From the NCBI RefSeq assembly GCF_000199675.1, contig NC_014960.1, positions 1 through 64,000 on the forward strand: 64,000 nt of DNA. Reading direction: 5' to 3'. The notes under the pieces were generated by a model, which did not search any database, was not told where the DNA came from, and was given only the letters and a program-made list of their open reading frames with translations. The stretch is from Anaerolinea thermophila UNI-1. GTDB taxonomy: Bacteria > Chloroflexota > Anaerolineae > Anaerolineales > Anaerolineaceae. The number at the start of each line of letters is the position of its first letter. The stretch's first letter is position 1. Shown piece by piece: positions 41,946 to 50,618 of the stretch. Made by a program: the position numbers and the translations under genes.

Positions 41946-42782
41946 ATGAGCACAAATCATAAGTTAATCATTGGTAGTTCGGTAAACATGCCTGAAATCC
42001 CCGATGAATCCGTTCATCTGGTGGTCACTTCCCCGCCGTATTTCAATGCTCCGTTTGATTACAAAGGACTGTACAGCAGTTATCAGAATTACCTGGAAAT
42101 GCTGAAACAAGTAGCCAGAGAGGCTTATCGGGTGCTGGCAAACGGGCGGATTTTTGTACTGAATATTGACGACATGCTGGTAGATGGCGAAAAATTTCCC
42201 ATCGTCGCCGATGCCACGCGCATTTTTCTGGATGCCGGTTTTCGCTACCGTGATCGCATCATCTGGAAAAAGCCTGAAGGCTATCTGCGCATCAGCCGCA
42301 GAAGCGGTGTACTGCTCCAAAACCCCTATCCCATGTATTTTTACCCTGATAACCTGCTGGAGAGCATCATCATTTTCCAGAAAGGACGCTTTGATTACAA
42401 ATCCGTCCCGCAAGATGTGCGGGAAGCCTCGAAAATTAACATCAAAGAATTTCAGGAAAACAAGTGGTACATGACCCTCTGGGAAATGGTGAATGTGCTT
42501 CCCAATTCCCCATTGGAAAAAGACATTGCGGCTTTTCCAGAGGAATTGCCCTATCGCTGTATCCAGTTGTTTTCCTATGTGGGCGAGACCGTGCTGGACC
42601 CGTTCTGCGGGAGCGGCACGACCATGAAAGTAGCCCGCCAGTTGGGACGCAACAGCATCGGCATTGAAATCAACGAGGCTTTAATTCCTATCATCACTAC
42701 CAAAGTCGGTTTTGGAAACCAGCATGGTTTGTTTAACGGGGAGGATACTTTCGAGTGCCTGATTCGCCAGGAGGAAAAGTAG
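41946..42782 (+). CDS. Site-specific DNA methyltransferase (beta class), second R-M system
   Basis: 278 residues. TSPPYF at 28-33 precedes DPFCGSGTT starting at residue 218, so the order is motif IV then motif I. NIDDMLVDGEKFPIVADATRIFLDAGF and RDRIIWKKPEGY are typical of m4C/m6A enzymes of type II systems. TTGGAG precedes the ATG. It modifies DNA so that the neighbouring putative nuclease spares it. Base composition is clearly AT-richer than the flanking genes. Confidence 0.87.
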   Translation: MSTNHKLIIGSSVNMPEIPDESVHLVVTSPPYFNAPFDYKGLYSSYQNYLEMLKQVAREAYRVLANGRIFVLNIDDMLVDGEKFPIVADATRIFLDAGFRYRDRIIWKKPEGYLRISRRSGVLLQNPYPMYFYPDNLLESIIIFQKGRFDYKSVPQDVREASKINIKEFQENKWYMTLWEMVNVLPNSPLEKDIAAFPEELPYRCIQLFSYVGETVLDPFCGSGTTMKVARQLGRNSIGIEINEALIPIITTKVGFGNQHGLFNGEDTFECLIRQEEK

Positions 42783-42784
42783 CC

Positions 42785-43849
42785 ATGCACATCCACGCTA
42801 CCATTGAAGGGATTCAGTACCAGCCTTTCTTTGGGAGAAAACTGAACGAATACGATATTTCTCACTTACAGGAAGCACTCCAAACGGATGCTTCCTTTCT
42901 TTTACGGTTTCCCGATTCATCTCAGGTGGCTGTTAGTGTCTGGGTATCTCCCAAGCGCACCCGTTCTTACCCCTTTGCGCGGGTCTACGATACCTATGGC
43001 TTTCAGGGAAAGAAAATCACTTTAATCCCTGTTTACAAAGATGAAGGCTTTGACGGCGAGAGGGATTACCTGCAATGGGATACCGTCTCGCTGATGAGTT
43101 TGCTGGGGGTGTACGTCATTCTGGGTTTTTATAGCCATGCGGAGAAGAATCCCCACTATCCCAATAAAATCACCCGCCAGCAAATGGACATCAATTTCCT
43201 TCTTGAGCAATTCCACGCCGTGATGAACTATCGCTCGGATGCGCTTCACTGGAATCTGGTACAGACGGAGCGATTAGCCGAAATTGGACGGCTGGCTTGC
43301 GAGTCTTATCGAGTCATCAGCGAGAGAACCGGTGTGAAAATGCACTCTTTTGAGGCGGTGGAAAAACGCCTGGCGGTCTTCTCGGCAGGAAGAGAAAAAT
43401 TCATCTCGTTTTCCCGCAGGATGGCTCAAGAGGCTCAGGAAAGGGAATTTCGTACCGTCCAACCCAAAGAAAATCTTAAAGGGAAGAAAGCCAAAATTAC
43501 CATCCTGAATTATTTAGGCGGGGAGTACCACTTTACCTGCGATGAAGTGGAGATCCATGAAAACAGCCTCTTGCTCATGGAAGGAAAGCATAGCCGGGAC
43601 GCTTCCCTGCCATCACTCTCCGACATCAAAGACGGTTTGCTCAAGATGATACTGTACACCAATCTAAAAGATGTCTCTCTGAATGGGATGAAATATATCC
43701 CTCAGCCGGTGCTGAAATTAACCACCGGAGAGCTTTTGCATGAAACACCGCAAATCGTCGAAACCCTTAATATCTTGTTAAGAGAAGCCCGCGCGAACGG
43801 ATTTTGGGTTATGCTCAATGAGAATCTCATTGGGAGTGATGAGCGATGA
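42785..43849 (+). CDS. Putative type II restriction endonuclease (PD-(D/E)xK type)
   Basis: 354 residues from the ATG at 42785 with AGGAGG ahead. I do not recognise a named family. The C-terminal part has ITILNYLGGEYHFTCDEVEI, then LLLMEGKHS with E266-x-K268, a layout that fits a PD-(D/E)xK active site with D253/E254 as upstream acid. DIKDGLLKMILYTNLKDV follows. Pairing with a type II-like methylase 2 bp upstream is the main argument. It shares low GC with that methylase. Confidence 0.68.
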   Translation: MHIHATIEGIQYQPFFGRKLNEYDISHLQEALQTDASFLLRFPDSSQVAVSVWVSPKRTRSYPFARVYDTYGFQGKKITLIPVYKDEGFDGERDYLQWDTVSLMSLLGVYVILGFYSHAEKNPHYPNKITRQQMDINFLLEQFHAVMNYRSDALHWNLVQTERLAEIGRLACESYRVISERTGVKMHSFEAVEKRLAVFSAGREKFISFSRRMAQEAQEREFRTVQPKENLKGKKAKITILNYLGGEYHFTCDEVEIHENSLLLMEGKHSRDASLPSLSDIKDGLLKMILYTNLKDVSLNGMKYIPQPVLKLTTGELLHETPQIVETLNILLREARANGFWVMLNENLIGSDER

Positions 43850-44262
43850 AAAAACGTGTTCTGGTGTTGTGTACGGGCAATTCCTGCCGTTCGCAGATGG
43901 CAGAGGCGCTGATTAACCACGACCTGGGCGAGCGCTGGCAAGCCTTCAGCGCGGGCACGCAGCCCGCCGGGTACGTGCATCCGCTGGCGCTCAAAGCCCT
44001 TGCCGAGGCGGGCATTGTCCACGAGGGCGAGTCCAAGTCGGTGGAGCAGTTCTACGGGCAGGACTTTGACGTGGTCATCACCGTGTGCGATGATGCCGCC
44101 GAGAACTGCCCCGTGTGGCTGGGCAGGGGCAAACGGGTGCATATCGGCTTCCCTGACCCCGCCAAAGTGGAAGGCACGGATGAGGAAAAATGGCGCGCCT
44201 TTGTGCAGACCCGCGATGCCATCCGCGAGCGGGTGTGCGGCTACCTTGCCGGGCTGGAATAA
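43846..44262 (+). CDS. arsC: Arsenate reductase-type low-molecular-weight phosphatase (ArsC)
   Basis: 138 residues. CTGNSCRS with C9 and C14 is the phosphatase loop, and C81 and C88 (CDDAAENC) are the redox cysteines of the thioredoxin-coupled ArsC family. DPAKVEGTDEEKWRAFVQTRDAIRERV is the typical end. It reduces arsenate to arsenite. Its ATG overlaps the stop of the putative restriction gene (ATGA), so it is translated from the R-M transcript, although its codon use is GC-rich like the host. No arsenite pump or ArsR is adjacent. Confidence 0.88.
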   Translation: MKKRVLVLCTGNSCRSQMAEALINHDLGERWQAFSAGTQPAGYVHPLALKALAEAGIVHEGESKSVEQFYGQDFDVVITVCDDAAENCPVWLGRGKRVHIGFPDPAKVEGTDEEKWRAFVQTRDAIRERVCGYLAGLE

Positions 44263-44291
44263 ATCATTCTAACAGGAATTTTCCTTTCAGT

Positions 44292-44311
44292 CTCCCGCGC
44301 CGGGAGTTTTT
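44292..44311 (+). terminator. Terminator after arsC
   Basis: Stem CTCCCG/CGGGAG (44292-44297, 44301-44306), loop CGC, followed by TTTTT. Confidence 0.85.
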
Positions 44312-44381
44312 CTGCGCCTGCGCTCCGGAAGTAGGGTAAAATTCGCTCAAACCTGACGGAAAAGAGGACAAGCCCAAGCCG

Positions 44382-45119
44382 ATGAACGCAAGCCATTCCC
44401 CCAAAGCCGCCCTGCGCGGCGAACCCTCATATGTCTGGCGCGCCGGGCAGGAACGCCGTCTGAAGATGATGCTGGCGGCGGCAGGTGAGCGCATTCACGG
44501 CAGGGTGCTGGTGGATGGGTGTGGCGTGGGCATGTACCTGGCGCGTTTTGTCCCGCTGGCACAGCAGGCCGTGGGACTGGACATTGAACACGAGCGTACG
44601 GTGGAAGCGCACCAGTCCGCACCGCAGGTGGTGTGCGGCGCAGGCGAAGCCCTGCCTTTCCCCGAAAACCATTTCGACTTTCTGCTCAGCCACGAGGTGC
44701 TGGAACACGTGCAGGACGATGCCCGAGCCATCCGCGAGATGGTGCGGGTGCTTAAGCCCGGCGGGCGCATTGCCCTCTTCTGCCCCAACCGCGGCTATCC
44801 CTTTGAGACGCACGGCATTTACTGGCGCGGACGTTACCGCTTCGGCAACATTCCGCTGGTCAACTACCTGCCGCGGCGCTGGCGCGACCGCCTTGCCCCG
44901 CATGTGCGCGTCTATACGGCAGGCGACCTTCAGCGCCTTTTTGCAGGCTTGCCGGTGCGGGTGGTTCAGCGCACCATTGTCTTTGGAGCGTACGACAACA
45001 TCATCGCCCGCAGGCCGGCGCTGGGCAAAGTTCTGCGGGCGGTTCTGCAAGCCCTGGAAGCCACCCCCCTGCGAATCTTCGGGCTTTCCCACTTTTGGGT
45101 GGTGGAGAAAATCGGTTAA
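44382..45119 (+). CDS. Class I SAM-dependent methyltransferase
   Basis: 245 residues. VLVDGCGVGMYLARFVPLAQQAVGLDIE near 40-67 is the SAM-binding motif, and ALPFPENHFDFLLSHEVLEHVQDDARAIREMVRVLKPGGRIALF is the classic Methyltransf_11 core. The C-terminal 90 residues (LPRRWRDRLAPHVRVYTAGDLQRLF) would bind the acceptor, often a lipid, quinone or sugar. The acceptor is unknown. It is a single gene between terminators. Confidence 0.87.
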   Translation: MNASHSPKAALRGEPSYVWRAGQERRLKMMLAAAGERIHGRVLVDGCGVGMYLARFVPLAQQAVGLDIEHERTVEAHQSAPQVVCGAGEALPFPENHFDFLLSHEVLEHVQDDARAIREMVRVLKPGGRIALFCPNRGYPFETHGIYWRGRYRFGNIPLVNYLPRRWRDRLAPHVRVYTAGDLQRLFAGLPVRVVQRTIVFGAYDNIIARRPALGKVLRAVLQALEATPLRIFGLSHFWVVEKIG

Positions 45120-45129
45120 ACCCCGGCGT

Positions 45130-45162
45130 GCGCCCCCTCGAGAGGATCGGGGGGCGCTTTTT
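45130..45162 (+). terminator. Terminator after the methyltransferase
   Basis: GCGCCCCC (45130-45137) pairs with GGGGGCGC (45150-45157), followed by TTTTT. Confidence 0.85.
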
Positions 45163-45194
45163 GACAAAACCACGGCGCAAACCTTTCAGCGGGC

Positions 45195-45863
45195 TTAAAG
45201 ATAGCGGACGATCTTCACCCCTTTGAGTTCACTCAATTTCTGCTGAAGCGTCTCGGCGTCCTTCCCGCGGTTCAGGCGCACAACCGCATCCACGCGGAAG
45301 CGCGCATGGCGCACGTGATGGCGCAGGCGGAATGACTCCAGCGCGCGGCTGTGTTCCTCCAGGAGAGCGCGAATCTTCGGAATGACCCCCGGCTCTTCCT
45401 CAACCACCACCGTAAACTCCACCGTTACTGTAGGATTGATGACGCGGTTCTCCAGCAGGTTCAGCAGGGTCAGCACCACCAGCAACAGGGCGGTTACTCC
45501 GCCTGCTACCGCAAAATAGCCCGCGCCGGTGACCAGTCCCACCACGGCCATCGTCCATAACGAAGCCGCCGTGGTCAAGCCTTTGATGTTTGCCCCAAAG
45601 CGCAGGATGGCGCCCGCCCCCAGGAAGCCGATGCCCGAAAGCACCTGCGCCGCCAGCCGCGCCGGGTCGCCGCCGGGGGCAAGGCCGGCAAACTGCATGG
45701 ACAGGTTGATGGAGAGGGTCATGGCAAGCGCCGCACCCACCACCAGCACAATGTGCGTGCGCATCCCTGCCGGCTGATTGCTGATTTCGCGCTCCACACC
45801 AATCACCGCGCCCAGCAGAGCCGCCACCAGCACGCGCACGAAAATTTCGCCTTCAGGAATCAT
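45195..45863 (-). CDS. MgtC/SapB-family membrane protein
   Basis: 222 residues. About four helices in the first 140 residues carry LVAALLGAVIGVEREISNQPAGMRTHIVLVVGAALAM and RLAAQVLSGIGFLGAGAILRFGANIKGLTTAASLW, the conserved MgtC signatures. A cytosolic ACT-like C-terminal domain follows. The family is linked to magnesium limitation and to ATP synthase control. GGAGGTG precedes the ATG. It lies 46 bp downstream of the HerA gene on the same strand. Confidence 0.9.
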   Translation of the reverse strand: MIPEGEIFVRVLVAALLGAVIGVEREISNQPAGMRTHIVLVVGAALAMTLSINLSMQFAGLAPGGDPARLAAQVLSGIGFLGAGAILRFGANIKGLTTAASLWTMAVVGLVTGAGYFAVAGGVTALLLVVLTLLNLLENRVINPTVTVEFTVVVEEEPGVIPKIRALLEEHSRALESFRLRHHVRHARFRVDAVVRLNRGKDAETLQQKLSELKGVKIVRYL

Positions 45864-45909
45864 GCTTCACCTCCATCTGCAGGAAGCCGCGAGGCACAAC
45901 CTGCAGGGA

Positions 45910-47583
45910 TTAATCGCGGATGCCGAGATTCTTCAGCAGTTCCGCCTCATCTTTCTTTTGAAGGGGGTCGCCCAGCAGGTCTTTCCAGAATTCCTCATCA
46001 TATTTGCGGGTGCGGATGGGGATGGGAATAGCAATGCCCCAGCCCATCATCATGGCTTCTTCTTTGGGCTGAAGGCGGGAGAGGAAGCCGCGTAAAGCCT
46101 CCTTGCCGGGCAAACCGGAAAGCACCGCCGAAATGTCGTCATCATCGCCCAGCCAGCCGCAGATGCGCGTACCTAACTGCGACATGACCTCGTCGTCAAT
46201 CTGCGAGGGGCGCTGATCCACAATCAGCAGGGTGACGTAGTACTTGCGCAGTTCGCGGGCAATGGTGCTGAAGATGGTCTGCGATGCCATCTCGCGGCTG
46301 AGCAGTTTGTGGGCTTCCTCCACCACAATCACCAGCGGGCGGGGTTGCGGCTTATTTTGGGGGTCGGAGCGGTATTCGTCGGTTTTCTTTTGCCACGCCT
46401 CGCGGATGCGCCGGGTGAGGATATTGGTCACCAGCAGATAATCCAGGTCGTGGTCATGTTCGCCAAACGACAGGACAATGTGATGCCCTTTTTCCAGATG
46501 ATCCAGCAGGGCTTTGAGAGGGGCAGCGGCAGGCTTGGGGACGATATACGGCAGGTTAAAGACGCGCTGAAGTTTGCTGTGCAGTCCAACTGCTGCCAAT
46601 TCATGCACCCCGGCTTCGCGCGCCCAAAATTCCACGCTGTCGGGCGCGGGGACGGGCTTGCCGTCTTCCCCTTCTACTTTTGTGCCTACTTTCATGTTCT
46701 TAAATTCCGAGAACCAGCGCTTGCCAAACTGGCGTTCCAGAGCGGCAAGCACGGTGGGGGTGGTCTCTTTGAGGTTGAGTTCGCGGGTGAGCATCTCGAT
46801 ATCGCCGGTTTCGATGTCTTCCTCGCCAATTTCCAGGGTGAAATCCACCGTCATTCCGTTGATGATGTTCGTCTTGCCCAATCCCACCAGGCGCACCTTG
46901 CCGGGGAACTTGCCGCGCAGTCCCGGCACTATCTGATTGCGGTCGGAGTCGATGCCGTTGGGACCGTACTCGTTGTGCATGTCGAAAATCAGCGAGGCGG
47001 CTACGTTGTGATGGACGATGCCCGCCAGCACAATGCGGGTGAGGAAGGATTTGCCCGTGCCGGTAGCGCCGAACACCCCCGAAGAGCGCTTCACCAGTTC
47101 CCCCAGGCGGACGGGAATGGGATGCCCCTGCTCGCGGTTGTAGCCCACCACCAGGTTGCCCGGCGCGTGCGGATCGCCGAAGATTTCGGCAAAGTCGCCC
47201 GCGTCTGCCAGACGCACCTGAGCATGGTGCGAGGGGATGGTCTTGACTGCCACCGGACCGTTGAAGAGCGGCGGGGAGAGATCCTCAGGGCTGTGCGCCA
47301 TCTGTGAGAGCATGATTTCCAGCGTGGTGAAGAGGGTTTGCCCGTGCAGTAACTTTGCCAGGTCCGCCGGCAGGCGCTGTTCGCTCTGCTCGTCGGCAAA
47401 GCGCTCATCGGTAGAGCCCAATTCAATATTGGTGACCGAGCCATAAAACTTAAAATCGCCGTCTTCGATGACCACAAACGCCCCTTCCTGAACGTCACGG
47501 GTGGGGACGAGCAGTCGGGCGCGCACGGCTTGTTTGAGGTTTCCTCCCACAATGTAACCGATGACCGGATTTCCAGAAGCCAT
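45910..47583 (-). CDS. herA: HerA-like DNA translocase ATPase
   Basis: 557 residues from the ATG at 47583, with GGAGGGG ahead. A HAS-barrel N-terminus (about 1-110) is followed by Walker A GATGTGKS at 172-179, a Walker B-like LVIVVEEAHKLL, and a C-terminal arginine-rich segment, as in HerA/DUF87 hexamers. HerA usually works with the nuclease NurA in end resection, or with SIR2/DUF4297 effectors in defence. Neither is adjacent: MgtC follows and a PucC-like carrier precedes on the same strand. Independent repair function is the conservative reading. Confidence 0.86.
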   Translation of the reverse strand: MASGNPVIGYIVGGNLKQAVRARLLVPTRDVQEGAFVVIEDGDFKFYGSVTNIELGSTDERFADEQSEQRLPADLAKLLHGQTLFTTLEIMLSQMAHSPEDLSPPLFNGPVAVKTIPSHHAQVRLADAGDFAEIFGDPHAPGNLVVGYNREQGHPIPVRLGELVKRSSGVFGATGTGKSFLTRIVLAGIVHHNVAASLIFDMHNEYGPNGIDSDRNQIVPGLRGKFPGKVRLVGLGKTNIINGMTVDFTLEIGEEDIETGDIEMLTRELNLKETTPTVLAALERQFGKRWFSEFKNMKVGTKVEGEDGKPVPAPDSVEFWAREAGVHELAAVGLHSKLQRVFNLPYIVPKPAAAPLKALLDHLEKGHHIVLSFGEHDHDLDYLLVTNILTRRIREAWQKKTDEYRSDPQNKPQPRPLVIVVEEAHKLLSREMASQTIFSTIARELRKYYVTLLIVDQRPSQIDDEVMSQLGTRICGWLGDDDDISAVLSGLPGKEALRGFLSRLQPKEEAMMMGWGIAIPIPIRTRKYDEEFWKDLLGDPLQKKDEAELLKNLGIRD

Positions 47584-47617
47584 GTTTCCCCTCCAAAGGT
47601 TGGACTCAATGAGTGAT

Positions 47618-48931
47618 TCAGGACAAATCGCCTGCGATGGCGGCGCGCTCGGCAAAGGGCAGAGATTCCCGCTCGCGGAAGCGGCGCACGTCCACGCGGG
47701 AGAGCAGGAATAGCGAAACCAGCAGGAAGAGCGCCTGCAGGATAAACACGGTCAGGTAGCCCGCCAGGGCGTTCTGAGTGGTGAAGGTGACGGCATCGCG
47801 CACCACACCGGAGAGCAGGTTGCCCACCAGACGCGCCAGCGCGCTGGCAATGCCCCATGCGCCGATGTACAGCCCCACCCGCGCGGTGGTCATGTCCAGC
47901 ATCAGCGAGAGGTTGGAGATGGTGGCGATGCCCGTGCCAGCCCCCAGCAGAAGCACCCCGCCGTAGAACACTCCGCGCTGAGCCAGCAAACTGGAAAGGG
48001 CAATCAGGGCAAAGCCCAGCAAGCCTACCCAGCCGCCGGCGCGCGCCAGCGTCTTTTTGGCAAGGCGGGTTTCCAGAAAGCCGGTTGCCAGCATGGCAAC
48101 GAGCATGACTCCGCCCCAAATCGAGGTGATGCGCGTGGTGGCGGAGACCGAAAGCCCGAAGGCTTCGGCGGCGTAGGGTTCTAGCAGTACGTCCTGCCCC
48201 AGCAGGGCGGTCAACAGCAGAAGCAGGTAGCCGAAGAAGAGGCGCGCTTCGGGGTTGGCAAACACCTTGCGGAAGATGACCTGCCAGGATTCGCGTTCTT
48301 CATCCAGCGGCAGGGCAGGCTGAGCGGAAACCCGCTTTTCCAGTCCAATCAGCCCTAGCGCGCCCAGCCCCAGCGCGCCCAGCGCCACGGTGAGGAAGGC
48401 GCGGTTCAGCGCGGCGTAATCGAAGCGCTCCAGCATGCCGCCCAGCGTGGCGGCGGTGAGGATGATGCCCACCACCATCATCACCCACATGATGGCAACG
48501 GTGCGCGAACGCCCCTTTTCGCCGGAAATCTCCGATGCCAGCGCCAGGTAAGACACGCTGGCGAGGTTGAAGCCCATGCCCCATGCCATGAAGACCAGCA
48601 GGGTGAGCAACAGCCCCAGCACGGGCTGAACGGGAATTTCCACCGCCGCCAGAGGTGCCAGCACCACGCCCGCGGCGCAGAAGAGCAAGCCGAGGACGAT
48701 GTAGGGGGTGCGCCGCAGTCCCAGGATGGGGTGGTGGTCGGAGTACGAGCCAATCAGCACCTGCAGGGGCGAAAACACGTAAGGCAGTGACGCCAGCAGG
48801 GCGACCAGCGCCGCCGAAATGCCCAGTTCTTTAATCATCACGCGGTTGAGCGTGCTGTTGATGGGGACGAGGGTCACCGCCACGGCGGTGTGAATCAGAG
48901 CCAGTTGGAGACGTTTCACCATCATGGACAT
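47618..48931 (-). CDS. MFS transporter of the PucC (BCD) family
   Basis: 437 residues, 12 helices. LNRVMIKELGISAALVALLASLPYVFSPLQVLIGSYSD at 27-64 and LGLRRTPYIVLG match the PucC/LhaA family, known for bacteriochlorophyll or light-harvesting assembly in phototrophs. No photosynthesis gene is near, so the cargo is unknown. The ATG at 48931 is preceded by TATACT at 1 nt; ATG at 48925, 7 nt after that box, is a possible leaderless start. Confidence 0.8.
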   Translation of the reverse strand: MSMMVKRLQLALIHTAVAVTLVPINSTLNRVMIKELGISAALVALLASLPYVFSPLQVLIGSYSDHHPILGLRRTPYIVLGLLFCAAGVVLAPLAAVEIPVQPVLGLLLTLLVFMAWGMGFNLASVSYLALASEISGEKGRSRTVAIMWVMMVVGIILTAATLGGMLERFDYAALNRAFLTVALGALGLGALGLIGLEKRVSAQPALPLDEERESWQVIFRKVFANPEARLFFGYLLLLLTALLGQDVLLEPYAAEAFGLSVSATTRITSIWGGVMLVAMLATGFLETRLAKKTLARAGGWVGLLGFALIALSSLLAQRGVFYGGVLLLGAGTGIATISNLSLMLDMTTARVGLYIGAWGIASALARLVGNLLSGVVRDAVTFTTQNALAGYLTVFILQALFLLVSLFLLSRVDVRRFRERESLPFAERAAIAGDLS

Positions 48932-49054
48932 AAGTATAAAGCAAGTCCTTTCGACGAAGCAGTGTTACCCTGATTGTACGCAGAAAAGGTTAAGCGGGGA
49001 TGAAGAGCATAAGGATAAGCGGGAAATTTCGCCGATTTCGTGAGGGCGGGGGGA

Positions 49055-49110
49055 TTTACCGCGAAGGCGCAAAGGACGCGAAGGGAAGAAGGCGTACGCG
49101 CCTCGGCAGG
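49055..49110. repeat. Dispersed repeat text before nadK
   Basis: ACCGCGAAGGCGCAAAGGACGCGAAGG near 49058-49084, then CGCGCCTCGGCAGGCTCGGC. Same families as at 6829, 30304, 40169 and 58493. The rest of 48932-49168 shows nothing else. Confidence 0.5.
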
Positions 49111-49168
49111 CTCGGCGCACGCGCGCCATGGCTGAGGGTACAGGCTTGCAAACTTCGGTGAAATGGGT

Positions 49169-49197
49169 TTGCTCCCCTGCCTTCGGTACAATATAAT
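49169..49197 (+). promoter_or_regulatory. Promoter of nadK-recN operon
   Basis: TTGCTC (49169-49174) and TATAAT (49192-49197) spaced 17 bp, with the ATG only 9 nt after the -10, so the leader is 2-3 nt or absent. Confidence 0.6.
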
Positions 49198-49206
49198 AGT
49201 ACCAGT

Positions 49207-50091
49207 ATGGACAGCCATTCTCACCCCGTGCCGCAACGCATCCTGATTCTGGCATACCCCGCCACCCCCGGCGCGCTGGAACAGGTCGAGCCGCTCATGA
49301 CATACCTGAAGGACGCCGGTGTCCCCCAGGTGGCGGGCGGTAGTTTTCTGGATAAAGACCTGCTGGAGCGCCTGCAGGCGAAAGACTTTGACCTGCTGAT
49401 TGCCCTGGGCGGCGACGGCACCATGCTGCGCGCCGGGCATCTCTGCGCCCCGCTGGGAATCCCGGTGCTGGGAATCAACATGGGCAGGGTGGGCTTTCTC
49501 ACCGAAATCCGCAAAGAGGAATGGCAACAGGGTATGGACCTGCTTCTTCAGGGCAGGTACCGCCTGGAAGAGCGCATGATGCTCAAAGCCGAACTCTGGC
49601 GCGGAGAGACCTCGCTGGGCAGTTGGCTGGTGCTGAACGAAGTGGTGGTGTGCCGCGGGCGCTTTGTGCGCCCTATCCGCGTGCAGGCCTGCGTGGACGG
49701 CTACACCCTGACCACCTACGTTGCCGACGGCGTCATTGCCGCCACCCCCACCGGCAGTACTGCCTACGCACTGGCGGCGGGCGGTCCCATCATGCCGCCG
49801 GAACTGCGCAACATCCTGCTCATTCCCGTTGCTCCGCACCTTTCCATGGACCGCGCCATCATTCTCTCGCAAGGCGCCTGTGTGGAACTGCGCGTTCAGA
49901 CCGACGCTGAACACGAGGCGGTGGTCAGCGTGGATGGGCACTCCCCTCTGCCGCTGGAAAACGGCGACCAGGTGAGTGTGCAGTCTTCCGATTTGACCGT
50001 CCATTTCGTGCGCTTTGAAGACCCCGGTTACTTTTACCGCAACATCACCGCCTATATGGAGCAAAACCCCTCTACTGGAGCCCGTTCATGA
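49207..50091 (+). CDS. nadK: NAD kinase
   Basis: 294 residues. GGDGTML at 68-74, NMGRVGFLTEI near 97-107, and TPTGSTAYALAAGGPI near 180-196 are the diagnostic motifs. It phosphorylates NAD to NADP in the cytoplasm. It is first in a four-gene run (zinc-finger membrane protein, recN, SARP regulator) with overlapping stops and starts. nadK next to recN is common in bacteria. Confidence 0.95.
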   Translation: MDSHSHPVPQRILILAYPATPGALEQVEPLMTYLKDAGVPQVAGGSFLDKDLLERLQAKDFDLLIALGGDGTMLRAGHLCAPLGIPVLGINMGRVGFLTEIRKEEWQQGMDLLLQGRYRLEERMMLKAELWRGETSLGSWLVLNEVVVCRGRFVRPIRVQACVDGYTLTTYVADGVIAATPTGSTAYALAAGGPIMPPELRNILLIPVAPHLSMDRAIILSQGACVELRVQTDAEHEAVVSVDGHSPLPLENGDQVSVQSSDLTVHFVRFEDPGYFYRNITAYMEQNPSTGARS

Positions 50092-50612
50092 GTGAAATGC
50101 CGAGTGTTCCCCAACCGGTTTGCTACCGCCACCCCGACCGTGAAACCCTTTTGCGCTGTTCGCGCTGTGAGCGCTACATCTGCACTTCCTGCGCCGTGCT
50201 GACCCCTACGGGTTACCGCTGTCCCGAGTGCATCCGCGGACAGCAAAAAGTCTATGAAACCACCCAGTGGTGGGATTATCCGCTGGCGTTCTTCATCGCC
50301 GGAGTCATCAGTTTGCTGGGTTCGTGGGTGGCGCAGTTCATGGGCTTCTTCACCATCTTCATTGCGCCGGTGGCGGGCTTCTTCATTGCCGAGGCGGTGC
50401 GCTGGGCGGTGCGCAAACGGCGCTCGCGCCTGCTCTTCCGGGTGACGGCGGTGGCGGCGGCGCTGGGCGGACTGCCCATCTTCATCGTCATGCTGGTCAG
50501 CCTGCTGATGGGCGGCGGCGTGGGCGGCATCCTTTCGCTGGTGTGGAGCGGGCTGTACATGGTGCTGGTCACCAGCAGTACCTATTACCGCTTGAGCGGG
50601 ATTCAGGTGTGA
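50088..50612 (+). CDS. B-box-like zinc-finger membrane protein
   Basis: 174 residues. The N-terminus has C/H pairs in VCYRHPDRETLLRCSRCER and ICTSCAVLTPTGYRCPEC, a double B-box-type zinc site. About four helices follow (from WDYPLAFFIAGV to the end) with a basic loop RWAVRKRRSRLLFR. Function unknown; such zinc fingers occur on rhomboid and other small membrane proteins. ATGA overlap with nadK. Confidence 0.75.
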   Translation: MSEMPSVPQPVCYRHPDRETLLRCSRCERYICTSCAVLTPTGYRCPECIRGQQKVYETTQWWDYPLAFFIAGVISLLGSWVAQFMGFFTIFIAPVAGFFIAEAVRWAVRKRRSRLLFRVTAVAAALGGLPIFIVMLVSLLMGGGVGGILSLVWSGLYMVLVTSSTYYRLSGIQV

Positions 50613-50618
50613 GTGGAC

